A DNA stretch of 64,000 bases from Phycisphaerales bacterium AB-hyl4 (GCA_041821185.1 JBGUBD010000012.1:56170-120169), one strand, 5' to 3'. Counted from the stretch's first letter, positions 24,373 to 33,699 are shown. Notes: a model not told the origin generated them from the letters alone. Made by a program: numbers and translations.

Positions 24373-24559
24373 AGCAGTCTCTTACTGCGTTCCCGTCAGA
24401 CCAGGGGACCGTGACGAACGAATGGGAGCTCGACACGCTTGACGCGGTGACTGCCACGACGTGTAGCGGATCCGGTTTGCCAAATACGTCCTGACGCCGG
24501 GCCCGAGCACGGCTGCCGAGACAGGGCCAACCGATGAGGCTCAAGAGCAGGGAACAGGC

Positions 24560-25339
24560 ATGGGCGTCAACGGGCACGGCAACGGCGACTTCCCAACCAC
24601 GCACTGGTCGTTTGTTCGGCGGGCAGGCGAGGCGGGACCCGATAATGATGCGCTCATCGAGTTTCTGAAACGCTACCTGCCCGCCATGCACGCCTACCTC
24701 GTGCGGGCGCACCGGCTTTCGATCGACGCGGCGGATGATCTGCTCCAGGAGTTCGTTCTGGAAAAGGTGATCCGGCAAGAACTGGTTGCCCATGCCGACC
24801 AACGACGCGGGCGGTTCCGGACGTTTCTCCTCACCGTTTTGAACAACTTCCTGGCCACGCAATGGCGTAAACAGACCACGCATCGCCGCTCCCCCGGCCA
24901 GCAGATTCTGTCGCTTCAGGACGCCATGGACCGCCCCCGTGACAACTCGGAAGCGGCCGACATCTTTGACCTTGAGTGGGCTCGGCAGGTCCTGGCCGAG
25001 ACGACCAAACGCTTCGAATCCCAGTGCCAGCACGAGAATCGAACAGACCTGTGGCGACTGTTTGAAGCGCGTGTCCTGTTGCCACTGACCGACGACACGC
25101 CGCCGCCCCCGTACGAACAGCTGGTGGAGCAACTGAATTTACGGAGCCCTGCGCAAGCCTCGAACATCCTGATTACAGCCAAGCGTTGCTTTGCAAGGCA
25201 ACTTCGCCTGGTGATTGGTGAATACACGCAGGATGGGCAGGAAATCCAGGAAGAAATTCGACATCTGCGTCAAATCCTTGCAGCCTCACGACATCGATGG
25301 GCATGGACCGCTGCGCAACCAGTGGAGCAGCCATCGTGA
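24560..25339 (+). CDS. ECF sigma factor of the kinase-linked (ECF-STK) type
   Basis: 259 residues. Region 2: DALIEFLKRYLPAMHAYLVR, DAADDLLQEFVLEKV, RGRFRTFLLTVLNNFLATQW. Region 4: PYEQLVEQLNLRSPAQASNIL, then AKRCFARQLR. The long linker and the TTHWSFV opening are typical of planctomycete ECF factors encoded beside Ser/Thr kinases. Predicted to direct RNA polymerase to promoters under control of the kinase 570 bases downstream. GTGA overlap with the next gene. The preceding 23571-24559 region has no gene other than the RNA signals described. Confidence 0.85.
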   Translation: MGVNGHGNGDFPTTHWSFVRRAGEAGPDNDALIEFLKRYLPAMHAYLVRAHRLSIDAADDLLQEFVLEKVIRQELVAHADQRRGRFRTFLLTVLNNFLATQWRKQTTHRRSPGQQILSLQDAMDRPRDNSEAADIFDLEWARQVLAETTKRFESQCQHENRTDLWRLFEARVLLPLTDDTPPPPYEQLVEQLNLRSPAQASNILITAKRCFARQLRLVIGEYTQDGQEIQEEIRHLRQILAASRHRWAWTAAQPVEQPS

Positions 25340-25842
25340 CAAGTGATCGTCTGGACAAAATCAAGCCGGGTCGACTGGCCTGCCTATTGGACCTCGACGT
25401 CATAACGGAGGGCGGTTGGCTGGAAGCCGACCTCGCGGGCATCCTTCAACACCAACTGCACGCAAAGCTCGTGGTCGATGATCTTAAAAATACGGGGCAT
25501 GTGGAACAGTCGATGGCGACCATGGAGCAAAACGCGCCGCAGAGTTTCGCCGCGTTACTTGATCACCCCACGCCACCCGTGGCGATGCTTCAGCTTTTCA
25601 AGCGTTTCGCGAAAACCAGTCTCAACGGTAACGCAGGCCCGCTGCCTGCCAAAGTCGCAGCGGTCCTCTATTACTTGAGTATTGCGTTGGCGCTGCTTCG
25701 ACATAACCAGCGGATTTCCGACTTGGCGGATGCGCAACTTGATGAAGGACTGAAATGGGTGATCGCTCAGCCGTGGGTGACGAAGGAAATCAAATCTGTG
25801 GCGATGAAAGGGTCAGATTTGGTTGGCGGACGCGATGGCTGA
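25336..25842 (+). CDS. small hypothetical protein linking ECF sigma and kinase
   Basis: 168 residues from GTG 25336, chosen because it overlaps the sigma stop as GTGA; an ATG at 25297 would overlap more. The core reads GGWLEADLAGILQHQLHAKL, MEQNAPQSFAALLDHPTPPV, LQLFKRFAK and a helical KVAAVLYYLSIALALLRH. I do not recognise it beyond noting that similar small genes occur between ECF and kinase genes in planctomycetes. It could be a regulatory partner. Confidence 0.6.
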   Translation: MTSDRLDKIKPGRLACLLDLDVITEGGWLEADLAGILQHQLHAKLVVDDLKNTGHVEQSMATMEQNAPQSFAALLDHPTPPVAMLQLFKRFAKTSLNGNAGPLPAKVAAVLYYLSIALALLRHNQRISDLADAQLDEGLKWVIAQPWVTKEIKSVAMKGSDLVGGRDG

Positions 25843-25911
25843 GCAGATCTGCTTTGTACTCTCGAACCAGCCGATAGAAGACGCCAACTGAGCATTGTTG
25901 CAATTCCCCCC

Positions 25912-28911
25912 ATGGCCAACGCCCACAACCACCCCCTGGATCTTCCGATCAGCGCCGACGATGTGGTGACGGATGCAACTTCGCCCGGCTCCCCTGCCAC
26001 TGCCCCGCATTTGGATGGATTTCAGGTCCGGAAACTGATCGGCCAAGGGGGCATGGGAACGGTCTGGTCGGCCGTGCAGTTGTCGACAGGTCGCCAGGTA
26101 GCGCTCAAACTGATGCGGGGCGGGGCGTTTGGCTCGATCCAGGCACGAGCACGATTTGATCGCGAGATCGAGTTGCTTGCCCGGCTCGACCATCCGAACA
26201 TCGCAAAACTTTATCAAAGCGGCACACACGACGGTTTGTATTTCTATGCCATGGAACTGGTCGACGGCGTCCCGCTGAACCAGTACATGAGTGACGGCAA
26301 TCTGCCGCTGCGAGAGCAACTGCAACTGATGGAGAAGGTTTGCCGGGCGGTTGACCATGCACATCGACGCGGGGTGATCCACCGTGACCTGAAGCCGGGC
26401 AACATTCTGGTCACCAGCGCCGGCGAGCCCAAAGTGGTGGACTTCGGCCTGGCCAAGCACACGTCGAATGAAACCGCCGGTCTTGCCTCCGCAGTAACTC
26501 GAGAAGGCGCCGTAGCAGGCACGCTGGTCTACATGTCGCCGGAACAGGCTGCCGGCGAACTATCGAGCATCGACACCCGCACCGACGTGTACAGCCTGGG
26601 CGTCATGCTCTATGAACGAGTGACCGGCCAACTGCCCCACCCGCCGGGAACATCCCCTTACGAACTCCAGCATCGCATCATCAATGTCAGACCGCCTTCG
26701 CCGCGCCGATGCACGCCGCACGTCGATCGTGATTTGGAAGCGATCATCCTGAAGGCGATGCGCCGCGATCCGGGGGAACGCTACACCACTGCCGCCGAAC
26801 TGGCAGACGACCTTCAACGCTACCAGGTCGGCGATCCGCTGCGGGCGCGCCCCCTGACGCTTGCCTACGTGGTACGAAAGCGAATTGCGCAGCACAAGGT
26901 ACGGGTTGTGACGGCGATGTTGCTGCTGATGCTGCTGTTGAGCGCAGCGAGTTTCGCCTATGTACGTGTGGCGGTGGAACGGGATCGCGCCGAGGCTTCC
27001 GCCCTGCGGACCGAGCGAACGCTGTACCAGCACCGGCTGTTGATGGCGAAATCGGAAATCGACAACGGCCAGGTCGGTCGGGCGATCGAACTACTGGATG
27101 CCTGTCCCGAGCCGTTGCGACATTGGGAATGGCGTCACCTGCGGCGGCAGGCTGACAGCAGCGATCACACCATTGAGGTGAGTGGCACGCGCCTGGCAGC
27201 GATGGCCGTCGACTCCATCCAGGGCATCATTCGCACCGTCACGGCCGAGGGCCGGCTGGAAGCCTGGAACACGGCGACAGGTACACCCGCCTCGCCGATT
27301 GAACGTTGGATCGACGACGCCGAATTGGCCGTCTTCAATCAGGCCGGGCACACGCTGTTGATCTACCGACGGGGGCAACTGGAATTGGTCGACGCACGTG
27401 ACGGTGCTCAGCTTCAAACCTTGCCGTGGGAGGGTCCACTGCCGCAACAGATCGCGGGCAGCCGCGATGGTTCGCTGTGGGCCGTCGCTGACCATCAGAA
27501 CCGTCTGTCACTGATTGACATCGTGAACGGACGGGTGGCTTGGACAACCCAGCTGCCCGTTTATTGCTCCGCTCTCGCCTTCAACAGCCGCGATGATCTT
27601 GTCGTCGCCGCGGGCAATCGTGTGGCCTGGCTCATGTCGCCATCTGAGCCACCCGCTGAAATGATGTGGTTGATGGGTGATGAAGACGAGACACGGATTG
27701 ACAGGATTACCTTCAATCCCGATGGCGACAAGCTTGCCACGTTCAATCGCGGGCGTGTGGTTCGTGTCTGGCAACGTGGCAAGCGTACTCCTCTGTCCGA
27801 GTTCTCAATAAACGCGACAAGCCCGGTCACCGCCATGGTGTTTGACGTTTCCAGCGATCACCTGATCGTGGCCGCCCCCAATGGCAGCTTGCGTAGCTGG
27901 GACTGGCGTACGGGCCGGTTGACCAATATTCGGCGCGGGCACGAGCGTGTCACGCGATGGCTGGTCGTCTGTCCCGAGCAGCGAACCCTGGTCGCAGGCG
28001 ATGCGTGGAAAACGGTCAAGCTGTGGGATCTGCCAGGCGGTACCGGTCATCCGCAGGTGGTGCCCTTGAGCGCCATCGATTCGCTTTCCCTCCTTCAACT
28101 CGAACACGTCGGAGGTAACACCCTGGTCGCCGCCTTGGACACCGAAGGCACGGCAGTCTGGCGGTTGACCCAGGGAGGGCTCGAACTCGTCGCCTCCGGC
28201 TTCCCCCGAGCTGCGGCTGCGGCGTTCGGCGCGAGCGGAACGCAAATCGCGTTAGCCGATGCGAGCACGGTACATGTGTGGCCGCTGGACCTCCCTTCGC
28301 AAGAACGAACGCCCATCCGAACAATGGCTTTTGCCAATGTGGGTAAGCTGGCCTTTTGCCCGGAAGATCAATACATCGTCGCCGCAGCCCCTGATGAAAT
28401 CAGAGCCTGGCCGATCAGGTCGACTGGACGGCCGGTTCGATTAGACGCCAGCCCCCCCGCAAAGTTCGACGAATCCGGCCGGCTGTTCACCAGGGTGGGA
28501 GACGGCAATACGAAAATCGTGGTATGGGACTTGGCGAGCCCTGCGCGTGCCAAGGAGTTCGCCATGCCCCAACCCGCGCATTTGCTGGCGGTATCGCCGG
28601 ACGGGTCGAGAATCGCGGCGTCCTTCAGCGACGGAACGATTCGACTCTGGCGATCAGACACGCCTGAGCAGATCATGCATTGGTCGGCCTATGGCGGCTT
28701 GCCGATCGGCAACCTGTGTTTTACACCGGATGGACAGCGCCTGGTGACGGCAGGTCCTTCGATCAAAGTCTGGGATGTCGACACGGCCGACGAACTGCTT
28801 AAACTGGAAGCGGGTGTTCCACCCAACCTGAATTACATCACGTTCGATCACGCTGACCAAGCCATAGTGGCTGGGTCGCTGAACCACATCATCCGGTGGT
28901 CCAATCGCTGA
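25912..28911 (+). CDS. membrane Ser/Thr protein kinase with WD40/beta-propeller sensor
   Basis: 999 residues. Kinase domain ~35-310: Gly loop GQGGMGTV, the lysine in VALKLMRGG, catalytic HRDLKPGN, a DFGL activation start, then SPEQA. One transmembrane helix at ~325-350 (TAMLLLMLLLSAASFAYV). The outside part (~420-999) is a WD40-like propeller with repeated WD/VW blades (RLEAWNTATG, VVRVWQRGKR, VKLWDLPGGT, TIRLWRSDTP, IKVWDVDTAD). Predicted to sense an extracytoplasmic signal and phosphorylate the sigma factor or its partner. Same strand as the sigma gene, 69 bases after the small gene. Confidence 0.88.
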   Translation: MANAHNHPLDLPISADDVVTDATSPGSPATAPHLDGFQVRKLIGQGGMGTVWSAVQLSTGRQVALKLMRGGAFGSIQARARFDREIELLARLDHPNIAKLYQSGTHDGLYFYAMELVDGVPLNQYMSDGNLPLREQLQLMEKVCRAVDHAHRRGVIHRDLKPGNILVTSAGEPKVVDFGLAKHTSNETAGLASAVTREGAVAGTLVYMSPEQAAGELSSIDTRTDVYSLGVMLYERVTGQLPHPPGTSPYELQHRIINVRPPSPRRCTPHVDRDLEAIILKAMRRDPGERYTTAAELADDLQRYQVGDPLRARPLTLAYVVRKRIAQHKVRVVTAMLLLMLLLSAASFAYVRVAVERDRAEASALRTERTLYQHRLLMAKSEIDNGQVGRAIELLDACPEPLRHWEWRHLRRQADSSDHTIEVSGTRLAAMAVDSIQGIIRTVTAEGRLEAWNTATGTPASPIERWIDDAELAVFNQAGHTLLIYRRGQLELVDARDGAQLQTLPWEGPLPQQIAGSRDGSLWAVADHQNRLSLIDIVNGRVAWTTQLPVYCSALAFNSRDDLVVAAGNRVAWLMSPSEPPAEMMWLMGDEDETRIDRITFNPDGDKLATFNRGRVVRVWQRGKRTPLSEFSINATSPVTAMVFDVSSDHLIVAAPNGSLRSWDWRTGRLTNIRRGHERVTRWLVVCPEQRTLVAGDAWKTVKLWDLPGGTGHPQVVPLSAIDSLSLLQLEHVGGNTLVAALDTEGTAVWRLTQGGLELVASGFPRAAAAAFGASGTQIALADASTVHVWPLDLPSQERTPIRTMAFANVGKLAFCPEDQYIVAAAPDEIRAWPIRSTGRPVRLDASPPAKFDESGRLFTRVGDGNTKIVVWDLASPARAKEFAMPQPAHLLAVSPDGSRIAASFSDGTIRLWRSDTPEQIMHWSAYGGLPIGNLCFTPDGQRLVTAGPSIKVWDVDTADELLKLEAGVPPNLNYITFDHADQAIVAGSLNHIIRWSNR

Positions 28912-28941
28912 AAAAACGGGCGATGGTCACGACGCCTCAAA

Positions 28942-29292
28942 TCACGAGTCATCGACAACATTCGCCTTCCCGTTGCCACAGTCCAGTACGTTGTTGGCCC
29001 ACCGGCAAAAGGCGCCCGTAGGATCGTCGGCAGTCACTTCTCGCCGAAACTCCCACAAGCCGGTGCATGTAGGTCCCATGACATAGATAAGGAGGTCCCA
29101 CGACGTGGCAGTGGACGACGAGATCTGCCGCAGGCGGCAATAAGCGAAATCACCTTCGTTGGGTACCTCCCTGTACTCCGGCGGATCTGAATCGAGCACG
29201 TACCCCAGCCGGTGATGCAGATTGCTGCAGCTGACCCCTCCAATGTCGACCAGCGTCGCAAGCAAATAAGGCGGATAATTGCCGTTGGACAT
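28942..29292 (-). CDS. hypothetical protein, Cys-containing
   Basis: 116 residues converging on the kinase gene. It reads like a real protein (PPYLLATLVDIGGVSCSNLH, then DFAYCRLRQISSSTATSWDL, YVMGPTCTGLWEF) and has lower GC than the neighbours. I do not recognise a family. Four cysteines and the absence of a signal peptide do not settle its location. Could be a horizontally acquired small gene. Confidence 0.4.
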   Translation of the reverse strand: MSNGNYPPYLLATLVDIGGVSCSNLHHRLGYVLDSDPPEYREVPNEGDFAYCRLRQISSSTATSWDLLIYVMGPTCTGLWEFRREVTADDPTGAFCRWANNVLDCGNGKANVVDDS

Positions 29293-29443
29293 CAGTCCCC
29301 CTTCGGCTTATGCCGTTTCATGGGTTCACAAGCGTGATCCAGGACAATTACTTGGCTCTGGCGAATCGCCCCGGAACCGTTCATAATGCAGTCCTGAAAG
29401 TATAATCTATTGTCGCACTGATCAATAGTAAGGTACGCAAAGC

Positions 29444-30112
29444 ATGCTGACGAGCAAATCCTTGGTTTCCTGTCTGGTGGCCACGTTGATGGCAGCCACC
29501 CCGCTGTTTGGCGGCCAGTTGGTCAGTGTCGACGGGCCGGAGGGGTTTGGTGATCCGCCCGCCAATACCGGTTTCAACCTGTATACACCAACGATTACGG
29601 CAACAGGCGATACCCCCGTCGATGCTGTTTTTACGGTCACGCAAACGTGCAGCACGACGGGTTACTTGTTGATCGTCGACCTGAAGACGCCGCTGGCCGA
29701 CCTGGATCTCATCGGCCTGACAATCGAGATCGGCTTCGGTTCCGGCGAAACATTTACGCGAGCTGATTGGCCAGCGCTGACGATCGGCGGACAAACGCCG
29801 ATGCTGAGCGGTAATCCTGCTTCCAACTACCAAGACAACTACGCAATCTGGAACACGGCGATTGGCGACGTCTTCAACGAGTATTCACCCATTTCGCTCG
29901 TTCATGCGCTCACCGTCCCTGATCCCGATGCTGCATTCATCCCTCACGCATACCAGATTTATGAAAACGAGAATTTAGTCGGTTACGAATTCACATTACG
30001 CTACACGCCTATCTTCGTTCCGGAACCGACATCGTCGTCGGTGCTATTGCTTGGGCTCGCCGGCCTGGCATCCGGTCGGCCCAGCCGCATGACGACGGTG
30101 AGGGGCAACTGA
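29444..30112 (+). CDS. exported PEP-CTERM protein
   Basis: 222 residues. Signal peptide at the N-terminus (SLVSCLVATLMAATPLFG). A strand-rich middle has several aromatic/Gly turns. The C-terminal sorting signal VPEPTSSSVLLLGLAGLA, followed by Arg residues, is a PEP-CTERM domain, normally cut by exosortase and linked to the cell surface. Ends 2 bases from the converging prepilin gene. Substrate or binding role unknown. Confidence 0.8.
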   Translation: MLTSKSLVSCLVATLMAATPLFGGQLVSVDGPEGFGDPPANTGFNLYTPTITATGDTPVDAVFTVTQTCSTTGYLLIVDLKTPLADLDLIGLTIEIGFGSGETFTRADWPALTIGGQTPMLSGNPASNYQDNYAIWNTAIGDVFNEYSPISLVHALTVPDPDAAFIPHAYQIYENENLVGYEFTLRYTPIFVPEPTSSSVLLLGLAGLASGRPSRMTTVRGN

Positions 30113-30114
30113 CG

Positions 30115-30861
30115 TCAGCGATTTTCGAACCAGCCAAAGCTGTCCCCGCCGATTGTTTCCAAGTGAATCTCCATCACATCAACGGCACGCACAGCCCCAT
30201 CCGCAAACGAAATGTTGGCTGAACGCTGCCCATTGTGATGTGCTCCGACACCCCAGTTTTCCAAGCCGGAACGGTTCGACGGCGCGAAATGTTGTGCCTG
30301 ATTGTCCGTGGCGGTCCGATAAACCTCGGTATCCATAAACCATGGGTACCGGCTCGGACGATGGATGTGTTCCCAATTCTTGCCCTGGTTGAGGTGGGCA
30401 GGCTGTGCCGCAAGCACTTGGCCCCCTGCGGCCCCGCCGTTACCGACGCCCGATTCCCACCGTGAGTTCACGACATAACCCCAAGGCCGTGTCGCATAGT
30501 ACAAGCCGGGGTATCGTCGCTGGACTGTCGGACACGAATTGAAAGATTCGTTGCTGGTGCCGTAGATCTCCGGTCCTTCTGTGAGGGCTTTGGTCAAACG
30601 CCCCACCCAATTCGGATAACCGTCTGCTCCGTGGTAGTTCAGGTGACGTGTCCATGGGATCACCCCACGATCATCCATCATGGCCGACAGCCATCCAAAC
30701 TGCATCGACCGCAAATGACCTTGGCACTGCATCGCCATCCCGCTCTCCCGAGCCTTCGCCAGAACAGGCAACAGCATACCCACCAGGATCGCCACGATAG
30801 ATACAGCGACCAGTAGTTCAATCAACGAAAATGCAGTTTGACGACACGTTGCATGGTGCAT
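30115..30861 (-). CDS. prepilin-type N-cleavage protein (planctomycete pseudopilin, DUF1559-like)
   Basis: 248 residues from ATG 30861 (a GTG at 30882 is also open). Type IV prepilin signature: FSLIELLVAVSIVAILVGML, then LPVLAKARE, with a Phe just after the cut site. The body has the planctomycete pattern CQGHLRSMQFGWLS, WGYVVNSR, and the C-terminal HHNGQRSANISFADGAVRAVD. These proteins are processed by prepilin peptidase and are surface or periplasmic. Very numerous paralogues are typical of planctomycetes. Confidence 0.85.
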   Translation of the reverse strand: MHHATCRQTAFSLIELLVAVSIVAILVGMLLPVLAKARESGMAMQCQGHLRSMQFGWLSAMMDDRGVIPWTRHLNYHGADGYPNWVGRLTKALTEGPEIYGTSNESFNSCPTVQRRYPGLYYATRPWGYVVNSRWESGVGNGGAAGGQVLAAQPAHLNQGKNWEHIHRPSRYPWFMDTEVYRTATDNQAQHFAPSNRSGLENWGVGAHHNGQRSANISFADGAVRAVDVMEIHLETIGGDSFGWFENR

Positions 30862-30950
30862 GTTTGAGCGACATTTTAACACGTAATCGGTTCACCGAAC
30901 CCCTTTTCCTCACGGGTTTGCAGGGGACTGGCCTGCCGGGGAAAACTTGA

Positions 30951-31169
30951 TCCAGCCTGAATGAGAAACAAGGCAGACATCTGGGTGTTCCGTCAAGAGT
31001 GAAGGCGGGGTTTGCCCGTGAGGGGTGGGATGTGCACACCGAGACGCATACCCATCTTGGCTGCACGAAAACGGAACTCGTGCTGCACGCGACCCTGGAT
31101 GCGTACGAAGGCGGTAAGCGGGTGTTCAGTCGGACGTGGAACGAGACGATTCCGCGCGCGTTGATCTGA
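30951..31169 (+). pseudogene. C-terminal fragment of a CocE/NonD (X-Pro dipeptidyl-peptidase-like) hydrolase
   Basis: The frame is open from 30951 after an in-frame TGA. VPSRVKAGFAREGWDVHTET, then ELVLHATLDAYEGGKRVFSR, TWNETIPRALI, TGA 31167-31169. This matches the jelly-roll end of CocE/NonD serine hydrolases. The catalytic alpha/beta-hydrolase part is missing. Deletion relic. Confidence 0.6.
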
Positions 31170-31174
31170 CGCCG

Positions 31175-31279
31175 GAGGTCATCCCCGGTCCCCGAACCGG
31201 CACGCTGGCGCTGCTCGGCCTCGCGGGCATGACCGTGCTGGCCCGACGCGGTCGGCGAAGTGCCAGCACTGGCTCTTGA
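31175..31279 (+). pseudogene. PEP-CTERM sorting-signal fragment, frameshifted
   Basis: GTLALLGLAGMTVLARRGRR is a PEP-CTERM tail; the VPEP that should precede it is present but in the next frame, so one base has been lost after it. No gene body precedes it, only the CocE fragment that ends 5 bases earlier. Confidence 0.6.
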
Positions 31280-31344
31280 TCGCATACGCCGGGCCCCGAC
31301 CCAGTGCGGCTTCCTGCCCGATTCGCGCAGTTGATGCTTGCCCT

Positions 31345-31387
31345 CCGCACAACAAGCCCCGGCTCAAAGGCGGGGCTTGTTGTGCGG
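31345..31387. terminator. 16-bp perfect hairpin
   Basis: CCGCACAACAAGCCCC (31345-31360) pairs exactly with 31372-31387 around an 11-base loop. Strong enough to stop transcription in either direction; it separates the relics from the antitoxin gene. Confidence 0.6.
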
Positions 31388-31456
31388 TTGCGACGCCGCC
31401 GCAACCTTGCATTTGCAACAAATTGCCCATATCATTGCTTGGCATTAGGATTTCCC

Positions 31457-31831
31457 ATGCGTGTTCCCGTTCCCACGAACCAAGCCGCCTCGGCACACGT
31501 GTTGACCAAGGCCTTCATGCGTGCAATCCGGGCCCTAAGGCTCTCGAACGCCATGGCGGCCCGAATCATCGGGGTAAGCCCGTCCAAGATCTCGCGTCTC
31601 GGAAGCACGGCGGAGATCCGTCCTGACACCAAGGAAGGTGAGCTCGCCCTGCTGTTCTTGCGGATGTTCCGCAGCTTGGAGACCCTGTTTGGCGGCAACC
31701 GGGAACAGGCCCAGTCATGGTTTCGCGCCCAGAATGGGCACGTGGGGGGTGTGCCCGCCGAACTGGTCCGGACGCCCGAAGGGTTGGTGAATGTCATCCG
31801 ATATCTGGACGCAATGCGGGGGCAGGCATAA
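31457..31831 (+). CDS. ParS/MbcA/Xre-type antitoxin
   Basis: 124 residues from ATG 31457. HTH core ~20-60 (VLTKAFMRAIRALRLSNAMA, then IIGVSPSKISRLGS) and the C-terminal toxin-binding domain (ELALLFLRMFRSLETLFGGN, then ELVRTPEGLVNVIRYLDAMR). This is the DUF2384/MbcA/ParS antitoxin family that neutralises RES toxins by contacting their NAD pocket. The small palindrome TTGCATTTGCAA (31407-31418) 40 bases upstream may be an operator. The toxin gene follows with overlap. Confidence 0.85.
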   Translation: MRVPVPTNQAASAHVLTKAFMRAIRALRLSNAMAARIIGVSPSKISRLGSTAEIRPDTKEGELALLFLRMFRSLETLFGGNREQAQSWFRAQNGHVGGVPAELVRTPEGLVNVIRYLDAMRGQA

Positions 31832-32384
31832 CGTTCGCCCGCTTCGGACCACGGCCTGCCGCGTGGTCGAGTCGCAGCACCATTACGCGACGCGGGCGCT
31901 GGTTGATTCGGACGCCGAGCAGGCGCTTCTCGAACGCATGATCGAACAGGTCAAGCCGCGCAAGCCTGCCGAGCCCGCGTTCGAGCAGCTCCACTACCTG
32001 CTTCACACGCCCTTCCGCTACCCCCCTCTGGATTATGGCAGCCGTTTCAACACGGCATTCGAACGCAGCCTCTGGTACGGGGCCGAGCAATTGCGGACCT
32101 GCCTGGCCGAGAAGGCCTACTACATGCTGCTGTTCCGCGAGGGCACGGAGGCGAAGTTCGACCTGGTCGCCCGGGAGATGACCTCGTTTTCCGTCGACGT
32201 TCAGACAGAAGCCGGGATCGACCTGACCCTCCCTGTGCGCAACCCATCAAACGGGATTTCTCTCGAAAAGTTCGCACATTCTTTTAACAGCAAAAGCGGC
32301 CTGATTTCGTCAGTTCGCGCGCAGCGTAAGTACGGATTATTTCAACCTTTGACTCTGTTAAACACTTTTTTGAGGCGGCCATAG
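31791..32384 (+). pseudogene. RES-domain toxin, C-terminus lost
   Basis: RES family toxins degrade NAD+. Conserved segments are present: TTACRVVESQHHYATRALVD, then RYPPLDYGSRF, LWYGAEQLRTCLAEKAYY, MLLFREGTEA, and the strand DLTLPV near 32240. After that the residues no longer match; the final ~50 conserved residues of RES, including the second SxxxR-type segment, are missing. A foreign sequence starts at about 32241, just before the transposase. Start ATG 31791 overlaps the antitoxin by 41 bases and is uncertain. Confidence 0.75.
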
Positions 32385-32649
32385 TCGCGTGTTAAAAGCG
32401 CGACCTGGTTCGAGCCCTGTAGAGGGGTCGAGCGCAACGAAATGCAGGTCCTGCGTCGGTGGGTTGCGCTTAGCGGCCTGTGACGAACATGACGAACTTG
32501 AGAACTTTTTTGGCCGCTCAAAGTCACGGAGGACTGGCTTTGGCCACGGGTGGTGCCGATGCCTCTCCTGTCGCCGTCATGCCCGCTCCCGGCGGTGTTC
32601 GAAAACTATGTCACCCGCCATAGGGACGCAAGAGAGGCGATTATACCCG
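32241..32649. other. leader and left end of the integrase-core element
   Basis: Contains two similar segments (CACTTTTTTGAGGCGGCC at about 32368 and, inverted, GGCCGCTCAAA at about 32510). The last ~75 bases align with the sequence before the decayed copy at 62622. No gene visible. The left boundary of the element is probably near 32241, where the RES toxin breaks off. Confidence 0.45.
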
Positions 32650-33699
32650 ATGCCCAAACTGTTCCATCCGCTCTTGAAGATGATCGCTCACGCCACGCAT
32701 CGCGACCTGGCGGCGCAGGTGCAGTACCTCAAGGTTGAGAACGAGATCCTGCGGAGCAAGCGGCCCAAGCGGATCACGGTCACGCCGGCGGAGCGGTCGC
32801 GGCTGGTCAAGTTCGGAAAGAAGGTGGGCAGCGCCATCCGGGAGTTGATCACCATCGTCACGCCGCGAACGTTTGCCCGGTGGGTCAGTGGTGGCAACAG
32901 CAAGCCGGCGGCGACGAGGCGCAAGCCCGGCCGGCCGCAGACGCCGGAGGAGATCCGCCAGATCATCCTGCGCATCGCCGAGGAAAGTGGCTTCGGCTAC
33001 ACCCGCATCCTTGGCGAACTCAAGAAGCTGGGCATCCACAGCGTGGGGCGCACCACCGTACGCAAGATTCTGATCGAGGCAGGACACGATCCCGGCCCCA
33101 CCCGTGGCGAAGGCACATGGGATGAGTTTCTCAAAATTCACGCCAAGACCTTGTGGGCCACCGACTTCCTGAGCAAGAAGGTCTGGACGATCGGCGGGCT
33201 GGTCGACTACTACATGGTGTTCTTCATCAACATCGAGACGCGGCGCGTGATCATGAGCACCGCCATCGCGCACCCGGCCAACGACTGGGTGACGCAGCAG
33301 GCGCGCAACTTCGTCATGGAGGCCGAGGACCAGGGGCTGGACGTGGGGCACCTGATCCATGATTGCGACACCAAGTACACTGAGCGGTTCGACCGGGTGT
33401 TCGAGTCAGATGGTGTGGAAGTGCGCCGCGTCGGGCCGGCTCAACCGAACATGAACGCGTTCGCGGAACGGTTCGTGCAGTCCATCCAGCAGGAAGCGCT
33501 GGATCACTTCGTCGTGTTAGGGGAAAAACACCTGAACCACATTGTGAGCGAGTACGTTACTCATTATCACGAAGAACGGCCACACCAAGCCTTGGGCAAC
33601 GCACCGCCGGTGGAGCTGAAGCTGGCACAGTATGGAGAGGTGGTGTGTCGGGAGCGGCTGGGCGGGCTGCTGCGCCACTACCACCGTCAAGCCGCCTGA
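32650..33699 (+). CDS. integrase-core (rve) transposase, IS481/IS3-like
   Basis: 349 residues from ATG 32650 (MPKLFHPLLKMI), chosen because the decayed copy at 62622 begins with the same residues. Helical N-terminus, HTH-like segment with RKPGRPQTPEEIRQIILRIA, then the DDE core: LWATDFLSKKVWT, HDCDTKYTERFDRVF, and the glutamate zone NAFAERFVQSIQQEALDHFV. C-terminus HEERPHQALGN is typical of IS481/IS3 transposases. Appears intact. The ends of the element are not resolved. Confidence 0.85.
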   Translation: MPKLFHPLLKMIAHATHRDLAAQVQYLKVENEILRSKRPKRITVTPAERSRLVKFGKKVGSAIRELITIVTPRTFARWVSGGNSKPAATRRKPGRPQTPEEIRQIILRIAEESGFGYTRILGELKKLGIHSVGRTTVRKILIEAGHDPGPTRGEGTWDEFLKIHAKTLWATDFLSKKVWTIGGLVDYYMVFFINIETRRVIMSTAIAHPANDWVTQQARNFVMEAEDQGLDVGHLIHDCDTKYTERFDRVFESDGVEVRRVGPAQPNMNAFAERFVQSIQQEALDHFVVLGEKHLNHIVSEYVTHYHEERPHQALGNAPPVELKLAQYGEVVCRERLGGLLRHYHRQAA

